The notes under the pieces are model-generated. The model did not search any database, was not told the DNA's origin, and saw nothing but the letters and a program-made list of their open reading frames with translations. The position numbers and the translations under genes are program-made. From Chitinimonas_A lacunae (GTDB lineage Bacteria; Pseudomonadota; Gammaproteobacteria; Burkholderiales; Chitinimonadaceae), in the NCBI RefSeq assembly GCF_042650885.1, contig NZ_JBHSBU010000001.1, positions 1,054,001-1,118,000 on the forward strand: 64,000 nucleotides of DNA, in the 5' to 3' direction. Positions 18,405 through 27,683 of the stretch are shown here, in pieces. Numbering within the stretch: the first letter of the stretch is position 1; each line of letters begins with the position of its first letter.

Positions 18405-20999
18405 ATGGCTGTCAGCACCAGCAAGACCAAGACCCCGGCCGGCGCCGGCCAACCCACGCCGATGATGCAGCAATATCAGCGCATCAAGGCCGAACACCCT
18501 GACAAGCTCGTGTTCTACCGCATGGGCGACTTCTACGAGCTGTTCTACGACGACGCCATCAAGGCTTCGCGTCTGCTCGACATCACCCTGACCGCCCGTG
18601 GCCAATCGGGCGGCGAGCCGATCAAGATGGCCGGTGTGCCGTTTCATGCGGTCGAGCAATATCTGGCGCGGCTGGTCAAGCTCGGCGAATCGGTGGCGAT
18701 CTGCGAACAGATCGGCGACCCCAATACCAGCAAAGGGCCGGTCGAGCGCAAGGTGGTCCGGGTCGTGACGCCGGGCACGCTGACCGATGCCGCACTGCTC
18801 GACGACAAACGGGAAAACCGGCTGCTGGCGCTCAACGCGATCAAAGGCCGCCTGGGGCTGGCCTGGCTGACCTTGAGTTCGGGCGAATTCAAGCTGATGG
18901 AGACCGAGGCCGAGTCCCTGCTGTCCGAACTCGAACGTCTGCGGCCGGCCGAAGTGCTGCTGCCTGACGATCTGGCGCTCGAACTGCCCACCACCGCCGG
19001 CTTTGCCGTGCGCCGCCTGCCGCCATGGAAATTCAGCATCGACAGCGCCGAGCGCAGCCTGACCCGGCAGTTCCAGACCCAGGATCTGGCCGGTTTCGGC
19101 GTCGAACGCGCCGGGGTCGGCGTTGGCTGTGCCGGCGCGTTGATCGACTATGCGCGCGATACCCAGTGTGGCGCCCTTCCCCATGTCACCGCGCTGTCGG
19201 TCGAGTCGCCCGGCCTGTATCTGACGCTCGATGGCGCCACCCGGCGCAATCTGGAGCTGACCGAGACCATCCGGGGCGAGAGCCATCCGACGCTGTTCTC
19301 GCTGCTCGACGTCTGCGCCACCGCCATGGGCAGCCGGCTGCTGCGGCACTGGCTGCACCATCCGCTGCGCCGACACGGCAAGATCATGCGGCGGCGCGAT
19401 GCAGTCGCCAGCCTGGTCGAATCGGTCCAACTGGGCGATCTGCGCAATGGCCTGGCGCAGATCCACGATATCGAACGTATCGCCGCCCGCGTGGCACTGC
19501 GCTCGGCCCGGCCGCGCGATCTGGCCGCGCTGCGCGACAGCCTGCGCGCCCTGCCCGATCTGGCTGCCCGGGTGCCCGACAATGCACTGCTGGCCGATAT
19601 TGCCCAGCGCATCGTGCCACCGCCCGTGACGCTTGCCCTGCTCGAAGCGGCCATCCTGGACGAGCCGGCGGCACTGGTGCGCGAAGGCGGGGTGATCCGT
19701 GACGGCTACGACGCCACGCTCGATGAGCTGCGGGCGATCCAGAGCAATTGCGGCGACTTCCTGCTGGCGCTCGAAGCGAGCGAGCGGGCACGCACCGGCA
19801 TTCCCAATCTGCGGGTCGAATACAACCGGGTCCATGGCTTTTATATCGAAGTCACCAATGGCCAGACCGACAAGGTGCCCGACGACTACCGCCGCCGTCA
19901 GACCCTGAAGAACGCCGAACGCTATATCACCCCCGAACTCAAGGCATTCGAGGACAAGGCCCTGTCGGCCCAGGAGCGGGCGCTGGCGTTGGAAAAGTCG
20001 CTCTACGACACGATTCTCGACACGCTGGCACCCGAAGTACCCGCCTTGCAGGCCCTGGCCCAGGCCGTGGCGGCGCTCGATGTGCTGACCGCCTTTGCCG
20101 ACCGCGCCGCGGCGCTTGACTGGACGGCACCGGCATTCGTCGACGAGATCCGGCTCGATATCGAAGGCGGCCGCCATCCGGTGGTGGAGCAGCAACTGCT
20201 CGATGCCGGCAGCGAAGCCTTTATCGCCAACGATCTGCGGCTCGAACCGCAACGCAAGCTGCTGCTGATCACCGGCCCCAATATGGGTGGCAAATCGACC
20301 TATATGCGGCAGGCGGCGCTGATCGTGCTGCTGGCCCATTGCGGCAGCTTCGTGCCGGCGCGCCGCGCCTGCCTTGGCCGCATCGACCGCATCTTCACCC
20401 GGATCGGCGCCAGCGACGATCTGGCCGGTGGTCGCTCGACCTTTATGGTGGAGATGACCGAAACGGCCAATATCCTCAATAACGCCAGCGAAGAAGCGCT
20501 GGTGCTGATGGATGAAGTCGGCCGGGGCACCTCGACCTTCGACGGCCTCGCGCTGGCCTGGGCCATTGCCCGGGCGCTGATCGAGAAGAACCGCAGCTAT
20601 ACCTTGTTCGCCACCCACTACTTCGAGCTGACCCGCCTGGCCAGCGAATATGCCCAGGTGGCCAACGTCCATCTGGACGCGGTGGAACACAAGGACAAGA
20701 TCGTGTTCCTGCATAGCGTCGAAGAAGGCCCGGCCAGCCAGAGCTATGGCTTGCAGGTCGCCCAGCTCGCCGGGGTGCCGCGCGACACCATCCGTCAGGC
20801 CAAACGCCATCTGGTCGAGCTGGAAAACCAGAGTGTGGGCCGCCAGATCCAGGGCGACCTGTTTGCGCAGCCGGTGCCGGTGGTGGCCGAGCCCGAACCG
20901 CATCCCGTACTCGAACGGCTCGCCGCGCTCGACCCCGATAGCCTGACCCCACGGGCGGCGCTGGAGCTGCTGTACGAACTCCACCGCGCCGCTAACTAA
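18405..20999 (+). CDS. mutS: DNA mismatch repair protein MutS
   Basis: Recognises base mismatches and small loops and starts methyl-directed mismatch repair with MutL. 864 residues, the normal length. The mismatch-binding Phe-X-Glu motif is in YRMGDFYELFYDDA (near residue 45). The ATPase domain has Walker A GPNMGGKSTYMRQ (near 623-635) and VLMDEVGRGTSTFDG (Walker B and signature), followed by ATHYFELT. ATG at 18405 with GAGGA four bases upstream. It is transcribed alone. Confidence 0.98.
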   Translation: MAVSTSKTKTPAGAGQPTPMMQQYQRIKAEHPDKLVFYRMGDFYELFYDDAIKASRLLDITLTARGQSGGEPIKMAGVPFHAVEQYLARLVKLGESVAICEQIGDPNTSKGPVERKVVRVVTPGTLTDAALLDDKRENRLLALNAIKGRLGLAWLTLSSGEFKLMETEAESLLSELERLRPAEVLLPDDLALELPTTAGFAVRRLPPWKFSIDSAERSLTRQFQTQDLAGFGVERAGVGVGCAGALIDYARDTQCGALPHVTALSVESPGLYLTLDGATRRNLELTETIRGESHPTLFSLLDVCATAMGSRLLRHWLHHPLRRHGKIMRRRDAVASLVESVQLGDLRNGLAQIHDIERIAARVALRSARPRDLAALRDSLRALPDLAARVPDNALLADIAQRIVPPPVTLALLEAAILDEPAALVREGGVIRDGYDATLDELRAIQSNCGDFLLALEASERARTGIPNLRVEYNRVHGFYIEVTNGQTDKVPDDYRRRQTLKNAERYITPELKAFEDKALSAQERALALEKSLYDTILDTLAPEVPALQALAQAVAALDVLTAFADRAAALDWTAPAFVDEIRLDIEGGRHPVVEQQLLDAGSEAFIANDLRLEPQRKLLLITGPNMGGKSTYMRQAALIVLLAHCGSFVPARRACLGRIDRIFTRIGASDDLAGGRSTFMVEMTETANILNNASEEALVLMDEVGRGTSTFDGLALAWAIARALIEKNRSYTLFATHYFELTRLASEYAQVANVHLDAVEHKDKIVFLHSVEEGPASQSYGLQVAQLAGVPRDTIRQAKRHLVELENQSVGRQIQGDLFAQPVPVVAEPEPHPVLERLAALDPDSLTPRAALELLYELHRAAN

Positions 21000-21115
21000 A
21001 CCCGCGCCGGCGGCGGACGACCGTCACCGGCAATTCTGGTTATGAAACAAAACACGCCATATCTTCTCCAGACATGGCAACACCATTTATAAAAAATAAC
21101 AATATTACGCCAAAA

Positions 21116-21150
21116 ACCCTGCTAAACCGACTCAAGCTTGTCAGCAGGGT
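21116..21150 (+). other. Hairpin downstream of mutS
   Basis: Stem ACCCTGCT/AGCAGGGT with a 19-base loop, flanked by direct copies of TTACGCCAA. No T tract follows in the rightward direction, but five T follow in the leftward one. Possible mutS 3' end or small-RNA terminator. Confidence 0.35.
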
Positions 21151-21268
21151 AAAAGGCTTACGCCAAGGTTGCCCTCATCAGCCAAGTCGTCTATAACTCC
21201 TTTCTAAAAAACACTGATACTGGCAGCGCTTCTCAGCGCTGCATTGTTATTTCTTGGAGAAGAGCAAA

Positions 21269-21691
21269 GTGGAAACCCTTGTAAGCAATGAGCAGTTGGA
21301 TCAGGGACTGGCGAAAATTTTCGGTATCAAACCTGATCAGGCGGGGGTCAATCTGGAGGCAATCCGGCTGCGGGCAGCCACGGCACTGGACAAATATGGC
21401 CGCACGGTCGCCGAATTGTTCGCCCGCCAGTCAGTACCCGTCCCGCCGCCGGTTCACCTGCAATGGTGGGCCGAAGGCAGCCGGGTACAAGTCGTCAACG
21501 CCCACCCTGATCGCGAGCGGATCGAAGTCATCCTCAACGGCCACGGCGACGTGGTCGAGGATTTCAAGGAGCTGGAACTGCTGCACGAAATCCTGCGCAA
21601 CACGGAATTGGCCGGCGCCGGCACCACCGCCGACCAGCACTTCAGCGTAGGCATCACCAGCAGCGGACCCATCGCCTTCTTCAGCGAATAA
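21269..21691 (+). CDS. Hypothetical protein, 140 residues
   Basis: I do not recognise the family. It has no signal peptide or membrane segment and is mildly acidic. Motifs include LAKIFGIKPDQAGVNLEAIR and the later SRVQVVNAHPDRERIEVI. The GTG at 21269 is preceded by TTGGAGAAG and is the preferred start; the TTG five codons earlier overlaps that ribosome-binding site. A terminator follows. Monocistronic. Confidence 0.65.
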   Translation: METLVSNEQLDQGLAKIFGIKPDQAGVNLEAIRLRAATALDKYGRTVAELFARQSVPVPPPVHLQWWAEGSRVQVVNAHPDRERIEVILNGHGDVVEDFKELELLHEILRNTELAGAGTTADQHFSVGITSSGPIAFFSE

Positions 21692-21721
21692 CCCGCCCCC
21701 AGTAGTCATCTTCAGCTAAGC

Positions 21722-21757
21722 AGGCGCCACGGTTTCGATTGCCGTCGCGCCTTTTTC
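21722..21757 (+). terminator. Terminator of the 140-residue hypothetical gene
   Basis: 11-bp stem AGGCGCCACGG/CCGTCGCGCCT with one mismatch and a 9-base loop, followed by five T. Confidence 0.85.
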
Positions 21758-22067
21758 CTTATCCAGCGCACGTCCGGTCAAATCCAAGCCCCAGGTCTGC
21801 CTCATCGAACACTTCGGTGTCCGCTTCGACGGACAGCCAGGGTGCGTCAGTCGCAAAGCAGCGTCACGTGCCAGCGTTTCCATCACGTGCCGTCGCTCGA
21901 GCGTCCGCGAGAACGGAACTTCCCGCTTCGCTGTACTGATCCCGTGTCTTCCCTAAATGCGCTGCCGCATTTCCAGCCAATTCGGAGTCAGCGTGTCCGA
22001 ACCGCCAAGCGCAAGCGTGCAGCGCTCCGCCAGGCTTAGCGGCGACTCCGATTTAAATGGAAATGCG
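21758..22067. other. Intergenic region with imperfect inverted repeat
   Basis: About 310 bases with no convincing gene. Two 27-base arms (21967-21993 and 22040-22066) are inverted repeats matching at about 21 positions. The right arm ends two bases before the stop of the leftward NlpC/P60 gene, so it could form that gene's 3' hairpin or be a small element end. Confidence 0.45.
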
Positions 22068-23030
22068 CTAGCGCCGCGATTTCCCCTTGCGCGGCTTTTT
22101 CGCCTTGCCCGCCGCCTTGGACTTCGATTTCGCCTTGGACTTGCCGGCTGCACTGAGCTTTTTCTTGCGCTTGCCTTTCTTGACTCCGGTCTCGCCGGCC
22201 ATATCTTTGGCGGCTTGCGCGAGCAGGCTGCCCAGAATCGGCGTGCGGGCATCAACGGTTTCCTGCGTCACCCGGCGAGCACCGTTGTAGCGCTTGATCC
22301 AGTAGGCGTCGTTCATCGACACCACCTTGATCTTGCCGCCCGAGGACGGCGAATGGATAAAGCGGTCGTCCCCCAGATAGATGCCAACATGGGAAAAGCG
22401 CCGGCCCAGGGTATTGAAGAACACCAGATCACCCGGCTTCAGCTCTTCCTTCTCGATCTCCTGCCCCAGCCGGCTGATGGCGAAGGCGTTGTGCGGCAGC
22501 GCGATATTGAGGGCGTTCTGGAACACATAGCGGATGAAACCGCTGCAATCGAGCCCGGTCTCCGGGCTGTTGCCGCCGTAACGATAGGTGACACCGATCA
22601 GGCCCAGGGCCTGCAACATGATGTCCTGGGCAAAGGTCTGGTCGGGCTGTACCTGGGTTTGCGGAGAGGCGGGCTTGACCCGGGCGGGTCGGTCGCTATC
22701 ACCCCTGCCTTCCTTGACGGAATCCTTGCCGGTTTCGCGGAGAGAGTCCTTGGAGTCCTTGGAGTCCTTGGAGTCCTTGGAGTCCTTGGAGTCCTTGGAG
22801 TCCTTGGAGTCCTTGGAGTCCTTGGAGTCCTTGGAGTCCTTGGAGTCCTTGGAGTCCTTGTCTCTAGTGTCGCTGGCTTCCTTGTCCTTGCTGGTGGATT
22901 TATCCGCATCGTGGGAGCGGCTTTCCTGTGGCGGGCTGGCCTCAGGAGCGGGGCTGGCGGGGGCGCCGGGTTCGGCGAGGGCAATCGCGCTGAACAACAG
23001 CGCAAGCATGTGTCGGAGCGGGGTATTCAT
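22068..23030 (-). CDS. Secreted NlpC/P60 peptidase with Lys-Asp-Ser repeat
   Basis: A putative murein endopeptidase of 320 residues. The N-terminus looks like a signal peptide (MNTPLRHMLALLFSAIALA). A disordered Pro/Ser/Asp/Lys-rich linker follows and contains 13 tandem KDS triplets. The NlpC/P60 domain comes next with catalytic Cys in GLDCSGFIRYVF, His in FSHVGIYLGDDRFIHSPSSG, and LKPGDLVFF. The end is very Lys-rich (KKGKRKKKLSAAGKSKAKSK), resembling histone H1-like tails and possibly binding anionic polymers. The GTG at 23063 would add 11 residues before the signal peptide and was rejected. Divergent from the ABC1-kinase gene. Confidence 0.9.
   Translation of the reverse strand: MNTPLRHMLALLFSAIALAEPGAPASPAPEASPPQESRSHDADKSTSKDKEASDTRDKDSKDSKDSKDSKDSKDSKDSKDSKDSKDSKDSKDSKDSLRETGKDSVKEGRGDSDRPARVKPASPQTQVQPDQTFAQDIMLQALGLIGVTYRYGGNSPETGLDCSGFIRYVFQNALNIALPHNAFAISRLGQEIEKEELKPGDLVFFNTLGRRFSHVGIYLGDDRFIHSPSSGGKIKVVSMNDAYWIKRYNGARRVTQETVDARTPILGSLLAQAAKDMAGETGVKKGKRKKKLSAAGKSKAKSKSKAAGKAKKPRKGKSRR
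22744..22860. repeat. 13 tandem copies of a 9-bp unit
   Basis: The unit GAGTCCTTG is repeated 13 times without visible change inside the NlpC/P60 gene, encoding Lys-Asp-Ser on the minus strand. The 9-bp period keeps the frame, so slippage would change linker length and not switch the gene off. Confidence 0.95.
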
Positions 23031-23168
23031 GCCGGCACGTTCTGTCTCGGTTTGGAGGACCACTTATCGCTCGGGCGATAGCATCCGGACGACGCCGGAC
23101 TCGACCGGCGACGCGGGGGTCACAAAATGGTTTGGGGGAATTCACTGCGGCCTGTTATAAATCGGGCC

Positions 23169-24848
23169 ATGCTGCGAGAAACCCTGAACTTGATGCGCGA
23201 TATGCCGCGCATCCGCGAGATTATTGGCACGCTCGCTAGACACGGCTTCGGCGACTTGGTTCGCCGGCTCGGTGTCGAGCGTACATTCGAGCGCGCGGGC
23301 GAGATGTTGCACATACCTCAGCCGGAGGGCAACCATCATTTGGCCCCGGCAGAACGCGCCCGCATCGCGCTGGAGGAATTGGGCCCCACCTTTATCAAGC
23401 TTGGGCAGGTCATGGCCACCCGGGTAGATGTGTTCCCGCCCGAGTGGATAGCCGAATTCGAGAAGCTGCAATCGAGCGTGCCGCCAGTGCCGTTCGCCGA
23501 ACTCGAAGCCGAATTGCATACCGCCTGGGGCCGACCGGCCAATGAGCTGTTCGAGGAACTCGACCCACATCCGATCGGCGCGGCCTCGATTGCCCAGGTC
23601 CATCGCGCCAGACTGGCCGATGGCACGGCGGTGATCCTGAAAATCCGCCGCCCCCATATCCTGCCCAAGATCGAGGCCGATCTGCGCATCCTGCATCACC
23701 TCGCTGGCCTGATCGAATTCGAATTCCCTGAAACCAAGCAGTACCAGCCCGTACGCATCGTCGAGCAGTTCGCCAAGAGCCTGCGGCGCGAGCTTGATCT
23801 GGGCATCGAAGCACATAACCACGCCCGCTTTGCGAAGAACTTCGCCGAATACCCCGATATCGTGATCCCGACGGTGTACTGGGAGTACACCAACCCCATC
23901 GTCAATGTGCAGAGCTATATCGAGGGCATGCCCGGCAATGAGCTGTCCCAGCTCACCGAAGCTGGGCTGGACCGCAAGGTGCTGGCTCAGCGCGGCGCCG
24001 ATGCGGTGCTCAAGATGATCCTGATCGACGGCTATTTCCACGCCGACCCGCATCCGGGCAACGTGATCTATCTGCCGGGCAACCGGATCGCCTTTATCGA
24101 CTTCGGCATGGTCGGCCGGCTGCCGCATCCGCGCCGCGATCAGATCGTCGATCTGCTGGCAGCGCTGGCAAGCCGCGATGAACAGGGCATCCTCAATGTG
24201 CTGGTCGACTGGACCGAGGATGAAGTCATCGACGAGGAGAAGCTCGGCGCCGATATTGCCGAGTTCATGTTCAACTACGAGAACCTGCCGCTGAAGGACA
24301 TCCGCTTCGGCCAGTTGCTCAACGACGTGGTAGCCATCCTGCGCGACCATAACGTCACGCTGCCGGCCGACCTGACGCTGCTGTTCAAGGCGCTGCTGAC
24401 GCTCGAAGGACTGGGCCGCCAGCTCGACCCCGATTTCCAGATGGTCAAGCATCTGACGCCGTTTGTGCGTCAGGTGATGGTCCAGCGCTGGTCGCCCTCG
24501 GCCCTGCTCAAAAAGGGCCAGCACAATCTGGTCGAAGTGGCCAATCTGGTGGGTGGCCTGCCGCGCGATGCCTCGCGGCTGATCAAGGCAGCCCGGCGCG
24601 GCAAGGTCAAGATCGATCTGGACCTCAAGCGACTCGACCATTTCGGCCAGCAGATCAACCGCAGCACCAACCGGCTGACGCTGGGCATCGTGACGGGCTG
24701 CCTGATCATCGGTTCCAGCATCGTCATGACCGTGCCAGCCGGCCCGCGTCTGTTCGGCTTGCCGGCGTTTGGCCTGATCGGCTTTCTGATCGCCTTCTGC
24801 AACAGCGTCTGGTTGATCTACTCGATTTGGCGTTCAGGCAAGGACTGA
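23169..24848 (+). CDS. ABC1/AarF/UbiB-family atypical kinase
   Basis: A 559-residue membrane-anchored member of the ABC1 (UbiB/ADCK) family. Family marks are ALEELGPTFIKLGQVMATR (the KxGQ motif), the ATP-site segment PIGAASIAQVHRARLADG, the catalytic-loop motif ADPHPGN and the metal-site IDFGMVG. Two C-terminal membrane helices (about 508-528 and 533-552) anchor it. UbiB proteins support ubiquinone synthesis; other members have less clear lipid-related roles, and no other ubi gene is nearby. ATG at 23169 fits the family start LRETLNLMRDMPRIREI; an ATG at 23127 is possible. Confidence 0.9.
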   Translation: MLRETLNLMRDMPRIREIIGTLARHGFGDLVRRLGVERTFERAGEMLHIPQPEGNHHLAPAERARIALEELGPTFIKLGQVMATRVDVFPPEWIAEFEKLQSSVPPVPFAELEAELHTAWGRPANELFEELDPHPIGAASIAQVHRARLADGTAVILKIRRPHILPKIEADLRILHHLAGLIEFEFPETKQYQPVRIVEQFAKSLRRELDLGIEAHNHARFAKNFAEYPDIVIPTVYWEYTNPIVNVQSYIEGMPGNELSQLTEAGLDRKVLAQRGADAVLKMILIDGYFHADPHPGNVIYLPGNRIAFIDFGMVGRLPHPRRDQIVDLLAALASRDEQGILNVLVDWTEDEVIDEEKLGADIAEFMFNYENLPLKDIRFGQLLNDVVAILRDHNVTLPADLTLLFKALLTLEGLGRQLDPDFQMVKHLTPFVRQVMVQRWSPSALLKKGQHNLVEVANLVGGLPRDASRLIKAARRGKVKIDLDLKRLDHFGQQINRSTNRLTLGIVTGCLIIGSSIVMTVPAGPRLFGLPAFGLIGFLIAFCNSVWLIYSIWRSGKD

Positions 24849-24952
24849 TCACCGTTTGCCTTGAGTATGGCGTTCAAGCTCCACTATCCGCAGCAGCGCT
24901 GCATTCTGCTGTCAGGCAGATCTGAGCGCCCACTCTAACGGTAAGAATACAG

Positions 24953-25026
24953 GCCGGCTCCGTCGAATCCGTACCCTGCTTGCGCTCCTGCGGGAAGCAC
25001 ACAGAGCGAGGCTCAGCGGAGCCGGC
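24953..25026. other. Potential structured segment upstream of the SDR gene
   Basis: A perfect 10-bp inverted repeat GCCGGCTCCG/CGGAGCCGGC encloses 54 bases with a smaller inner hairpin (TGCTT/AAGCA). It lies 110 bases upstream of the SDR gene. It fits no riboswitch or tRNA I recognise. Confidence 0.3.
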
Positions 25027-25138
25027 GAGCCTGACCCGGGTGAATTCAGGACAATAATTTTAAATTCTTAATGTACAGGCCTAAATAACTAGCAAAGCCA
25101 TTTCCTGAAATTTTCCATCTACAGAAGAAAGACAAACC

Positions 25139-25999
25139 ATGGCCACAGCGCCAACGATTTTCATCACCGGCTGCTCTTCCGGCATTGGCGCCTGCTGCGC
25201 CGAGGGGCTACGCCAGCGCGGTTGGCGGGTATTTGCCGGCACCCGTCGTCAGGAGGATGTCGCCCGGCTGGCGGCGGCCGGTTTTGAGGCGATCCAGATC
25301 GATCTCGACGACAGCGACTCGATTGCAGCGGCTGCCCGCACGGTCCTCGCTGCCAGCGAGGGCCGCCTCGATGCGCTGTTCAACAATGCCGGCTTTGGCC
25401 AGCCCGGCGCGGTGGAAGACCTGAGCCGGACGGCTTTGCGTGAGCAATTCGAAACCAATCTGTTTGGCACGGTCGAGCTGACCAATCTGCTGCTGCCGGC
25501 CATGGTGGCGCGTAAACAGGGTCGGGTGCTGTTCAATAGTTCTGTGCTCGGCTTTGCCGCGATGCCCTATCGCGGCGCCTACAACGCCAGCAAGTTTGCG
25601 ATGGAAGGGTTGGTCGATACGCTGCGGCTCGAGCTGGCCGGCACGGGCGTGCACCCGGTGCTGATCGAGCCCGGGCCGATTGTCAGTCGTTTCCGCCCCA
25701 ATGCCTTTGCCCGCTACCAGCGCCATATTGCCGGCCGCCCCAGCCGCCATGCCGCCGTCTATCAGGCGATGGAAGACCGGCTTAACAAGCCTGGGCCGGT
25801 TGCCCCCTTTACCCTGCCTCCCGAAGCAGTACTCGATGCCGTCCTGAAAGCCCTGACGGCCCGTCGGCCTCGACCGCGCTATCGGGTGACTTTGCCGACC
25901 AAATTCTTTGCCCTGGCCAAACGGCTGCTGCCGACCCGGCTGCTCGATCAACTGCTGCAAGCCGGCGCCGGCAGCGAATCACGGCCGCGTCCGGGCTGA
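25139..25999 (+). CDS. Short-chain dehydrogenase/reductase
   Basis: A classical SDR of 286 residues. The Rossmann nucleotide-binding motif is TGCSSGIG (residues 10-17), the structural motif is NNAGFG, the catalytic Ser lies in VLFNSSVLGF and the active site is YNASK. The C-terminal extension with Arg-rich RPRPRYRVTLPTKF matches SDRs annotated as oxidoreductases of unknown substrate. ATG preceded by AGAAAG. It converges with the Lrp-family gene 22 bases downstream. The substrate cannot be deduced. Confidence 0.92.
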   Translation: MATAPTIFITGCSSGIGACCAEGLRQRGWRVFAGTRRQEDVARLAAAGFEAIQIDLDDSDSIAAAARTVLAASEGRLDALFNNAGFGQPGAVEDLSRTALREQFETNLFGTVELTNLLLPAMVARKQGRVLFNSSVLGFAAMPYRGAYNASKFAMEGLVDTLRLELAGTGVHPVLIEPGPIVSRFRPNAFARYQRHIAGRPSRHAAVYQAMEDRLNKPGPVAPFTLPPEAVLDAVLKALTARRPRPRYRVTLPTKFFALAKRLLPTRLLDQLLQAGAGSESRPRPG

Positions 26000-26021
26000 C
26001 CCCTCCTGTCGGCGGCGACAC

Positions 26022-26462
26022 CTACCAGCGCCCCTTGACCGGCACGGTGCGCAGAATCAGCCGACTATAGGTTTCCTGCACCCCTGCCCGCTCGCGTAGC
26101 GCCTCGATCAGCCGGACCAGGTCCTGCTGATCGGTGCAGGCCGTGCGCAGCATATAGTCGAACGAGCCGGTCAATAAGGAGGCTTCGACAATGCCGGGAA
26201 TCGTGCGGATCACCGCCTCGAAATGCTCGGCACTGGTGCCCGGCCGCATCTTCACATCGATCAAGGCTTCCAGCCGCAGCCCCAAGGCTGCCGGGTCCAC
26301 ATCGGCATGAAAGCCGCGCAGGCTGCCGTCGGCCTGGAGCCGCCGCACCCGTTCGGCCACCGCATTGGCGCTCAGATGCACCTTTTCTCCGAGTTCGCGG
26401 TAGCTGAGCCTTCCCTCCAGTCGCAGCAAATTGAGGATATCTCTATCTATCTTGTCCAACAC
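26022..26462 (-). CDS. Lrp/AsnC-family transcriptional regulator
   Basis: A 146-residue leucine-responsive-type regulator. The N-terminal AsnC helix-turn-helix reads LDKIDRDILNLLRLEGRLSY then VHLSANAVAERVRRL. The C-terminal ligand-binding RAM domain has IPGIVEASLLTGSFDYMLR. The start is GTG at 26462, preceded by GAGGA. It is divergent from the S41 peptidase gene 102 bases away, which is a candidate target along with itself. Ligand unknown. Confidence 0.95.
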   Translation of the reverse strand: MLDKIDRDILNLLRLEGRLSYRELGEKVHLSANAVAERVRRLQADGSLRGFHADVDPAALGLRLEALIDVKMRPGTSAEHFEAVIRTIPGIVEASLLTGSFDYMLRTACTDQQDLVRLIEALRERAGVQETYSRLILRTVPVKGRW

Positions 26463-26564
26463 AGCGTTTTCCTCTGAAAAAAGGCCGATTATCCAACAAT
26501 ATCGTGGCCAAACTCGGTAACAGCTTCGTTAAACTTCTCGACGATTCCCTGCCAGAGACGGTCT

Positions 26565-27623
26565 ATGACAATCACCAAAACCCTTCACACCAGTGTCCTG
26601 ATGCTTACCATGTCCCTTCTCCCCGCCGTTGCCGCTCCCAAAGACATGACCCTCGATGCAGCCGCCCGTAACGAGGTCATCAGCAATACCGCCAAACATC
26701 TACGTGCCGATTACGTATTCCCGGACCTAGGGGAAAAGATGGCCGCTTCGCTGCAAGCACGGCAGCAACGCGGCGAATACGACAGGATCGACAGCGCGCT
26801 GCGCTTTGCCGAACAACTGAGCGAGGATATGCAGGCGATCAGCCACGATAAGCATCTGCGGCTGCGCTATCGCGAACAGGAGATCGCCAAAGACAGCATC
26901 CGGGACGAGGATTCGCCCGAAGAAGTCGCGCGCTACCAGCGCGCAGCCCAGCGAAACAACTACGGCTTTCGCAAGGTGGAAATCCTCGATGGCAATATCG
27001 GCTATCTGCGGCTCGACAGCTTTGACGAACCCTCGATTGCCGCCAGCACCGCCACCGCCGCCATGACCCTGCTGGCCGGCAGCAGCGCCCTGATCATCGA
27101 TCTGCGCCATAACGGCGGCGGCAGCCCGGAGATGGTGCAGTTCCTGACTTCCTACCTGTTCGGGCCGACGCCGGTGCATCTGAACGACCTCTACTACCGC
27201 CCGGAAAACAGCACCACCCAATACCGCACCCTGCCTTATGTGCCTGGACCACGGCTGACCAATACCCCGGTCTATCTGCTCACCGCCCGCCGCACCTTCT
27301 CGGCCGCCGAAGAATTCAGCTACAACCTGAAACAACTCAAGCGCGCCACCTTGGTCGGTGAAACCACCGGCGGCGGCGCCCATCCAGGCGGGATGTACCG
27401 GGTTCACCCGCACTTCCAGGTCTTCGTTGCCACCGGCCGTGCGATCAACCCCATCAGCAAGAGCAACTGGGAAGGCACGGGCGTCATCCCCGACATCGCC
27501 ACTCCCGCAGCCGATGCCCTGAGCACCACCCATAAGCTGGCACTCGAAGCTACCGCCAAGTCGGCCGCCGATACCGAATATCGCCAGCTGGCAGAAGCTG
27601 CCCTCGGCCGTCTCGCCAAGTAA
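26565..27623 (+). CDS. Secreted S41-family peptidase
   Basis: A 352-residue protein with a signal peptide (cleavage probably after LLPAVAA). The N-terminal helical region and absence of a PDZ domain match the IRBP-like/tricorn-type S41 peptidases. GNIGYLRLDSF, LIIDLRHNGGGS and the nucleophile region ARRTFSAAEEFSY are characteristic, as is LVGETTGGGAHPG. It probably acts in the periplasm or outside the cell. A strong terminator follows. Divergent from the Lrp-family gene. Confidence 0.92.
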   Translation: MTITKTLHTSVLMLTMSLLPAVAAPKDMTLDAAARNEVISNTAKHLRADYVFPDLGEKMAASLQARQQRGEYDRIDSALRFAEQLSEDMQAISHDKHLRLRYREQEIAKDSIRDEDSPEEVARYQRAAQRNNYGFRKVEILDGNIGYLRLDSFDEPSIAASTATAAMTLLAGSSALIIDLRHNGGGSPEMVQFLTSYLFGPTPVHLNDLYYRPENSTTQYRTLPYVPGPRLTNTPVYLLTARRTFSAAEEFSYNLKQLKRATLVGETTGGGAHPGGMYRVHPHFQVFVATGRAINPISKSNWEGTGVIPDIATPAADALSTTHKLALEATAKSAADTEYRQLAEAALGRLAK

Positions 27624-27648
27624 AACGTTACTTCGCCATCGCCAAAGC

Positions 27649-27683
27649 AAACCGGCCCATGTTGATCCATGGGCCGGTTTTTT
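27649..27683 (+). terminator. Terminator of the S41 peptidase gene
   Basis: Perfect 13-bp stem AAACCGGCCCATG/CATGGGCCGGTTT (27649-27661 with 27668-27680) followed by T6. Confidence 0.95.

Noticed and set aside
18366..20984. Long open frame antisense to mutS
   Set aside because: GC-rich third positions keep the opposite strand open; the composition (Gln/Gly/His-rich) is typical of such shadows.
22744..22860. CRISPR-like array
   Set aside because: The units are 9 bp, contiguous and without spacers, and they lie inside a coding sequence.
22588..23160. Glu-Ser-Leu repeat protein opposite the NlpC/P60 gene
   Set aside because: It is the other strand of the Lys-Asp-Ser repeat; the NlpC/P60 reading has catalytic motifs and a signal peptide.
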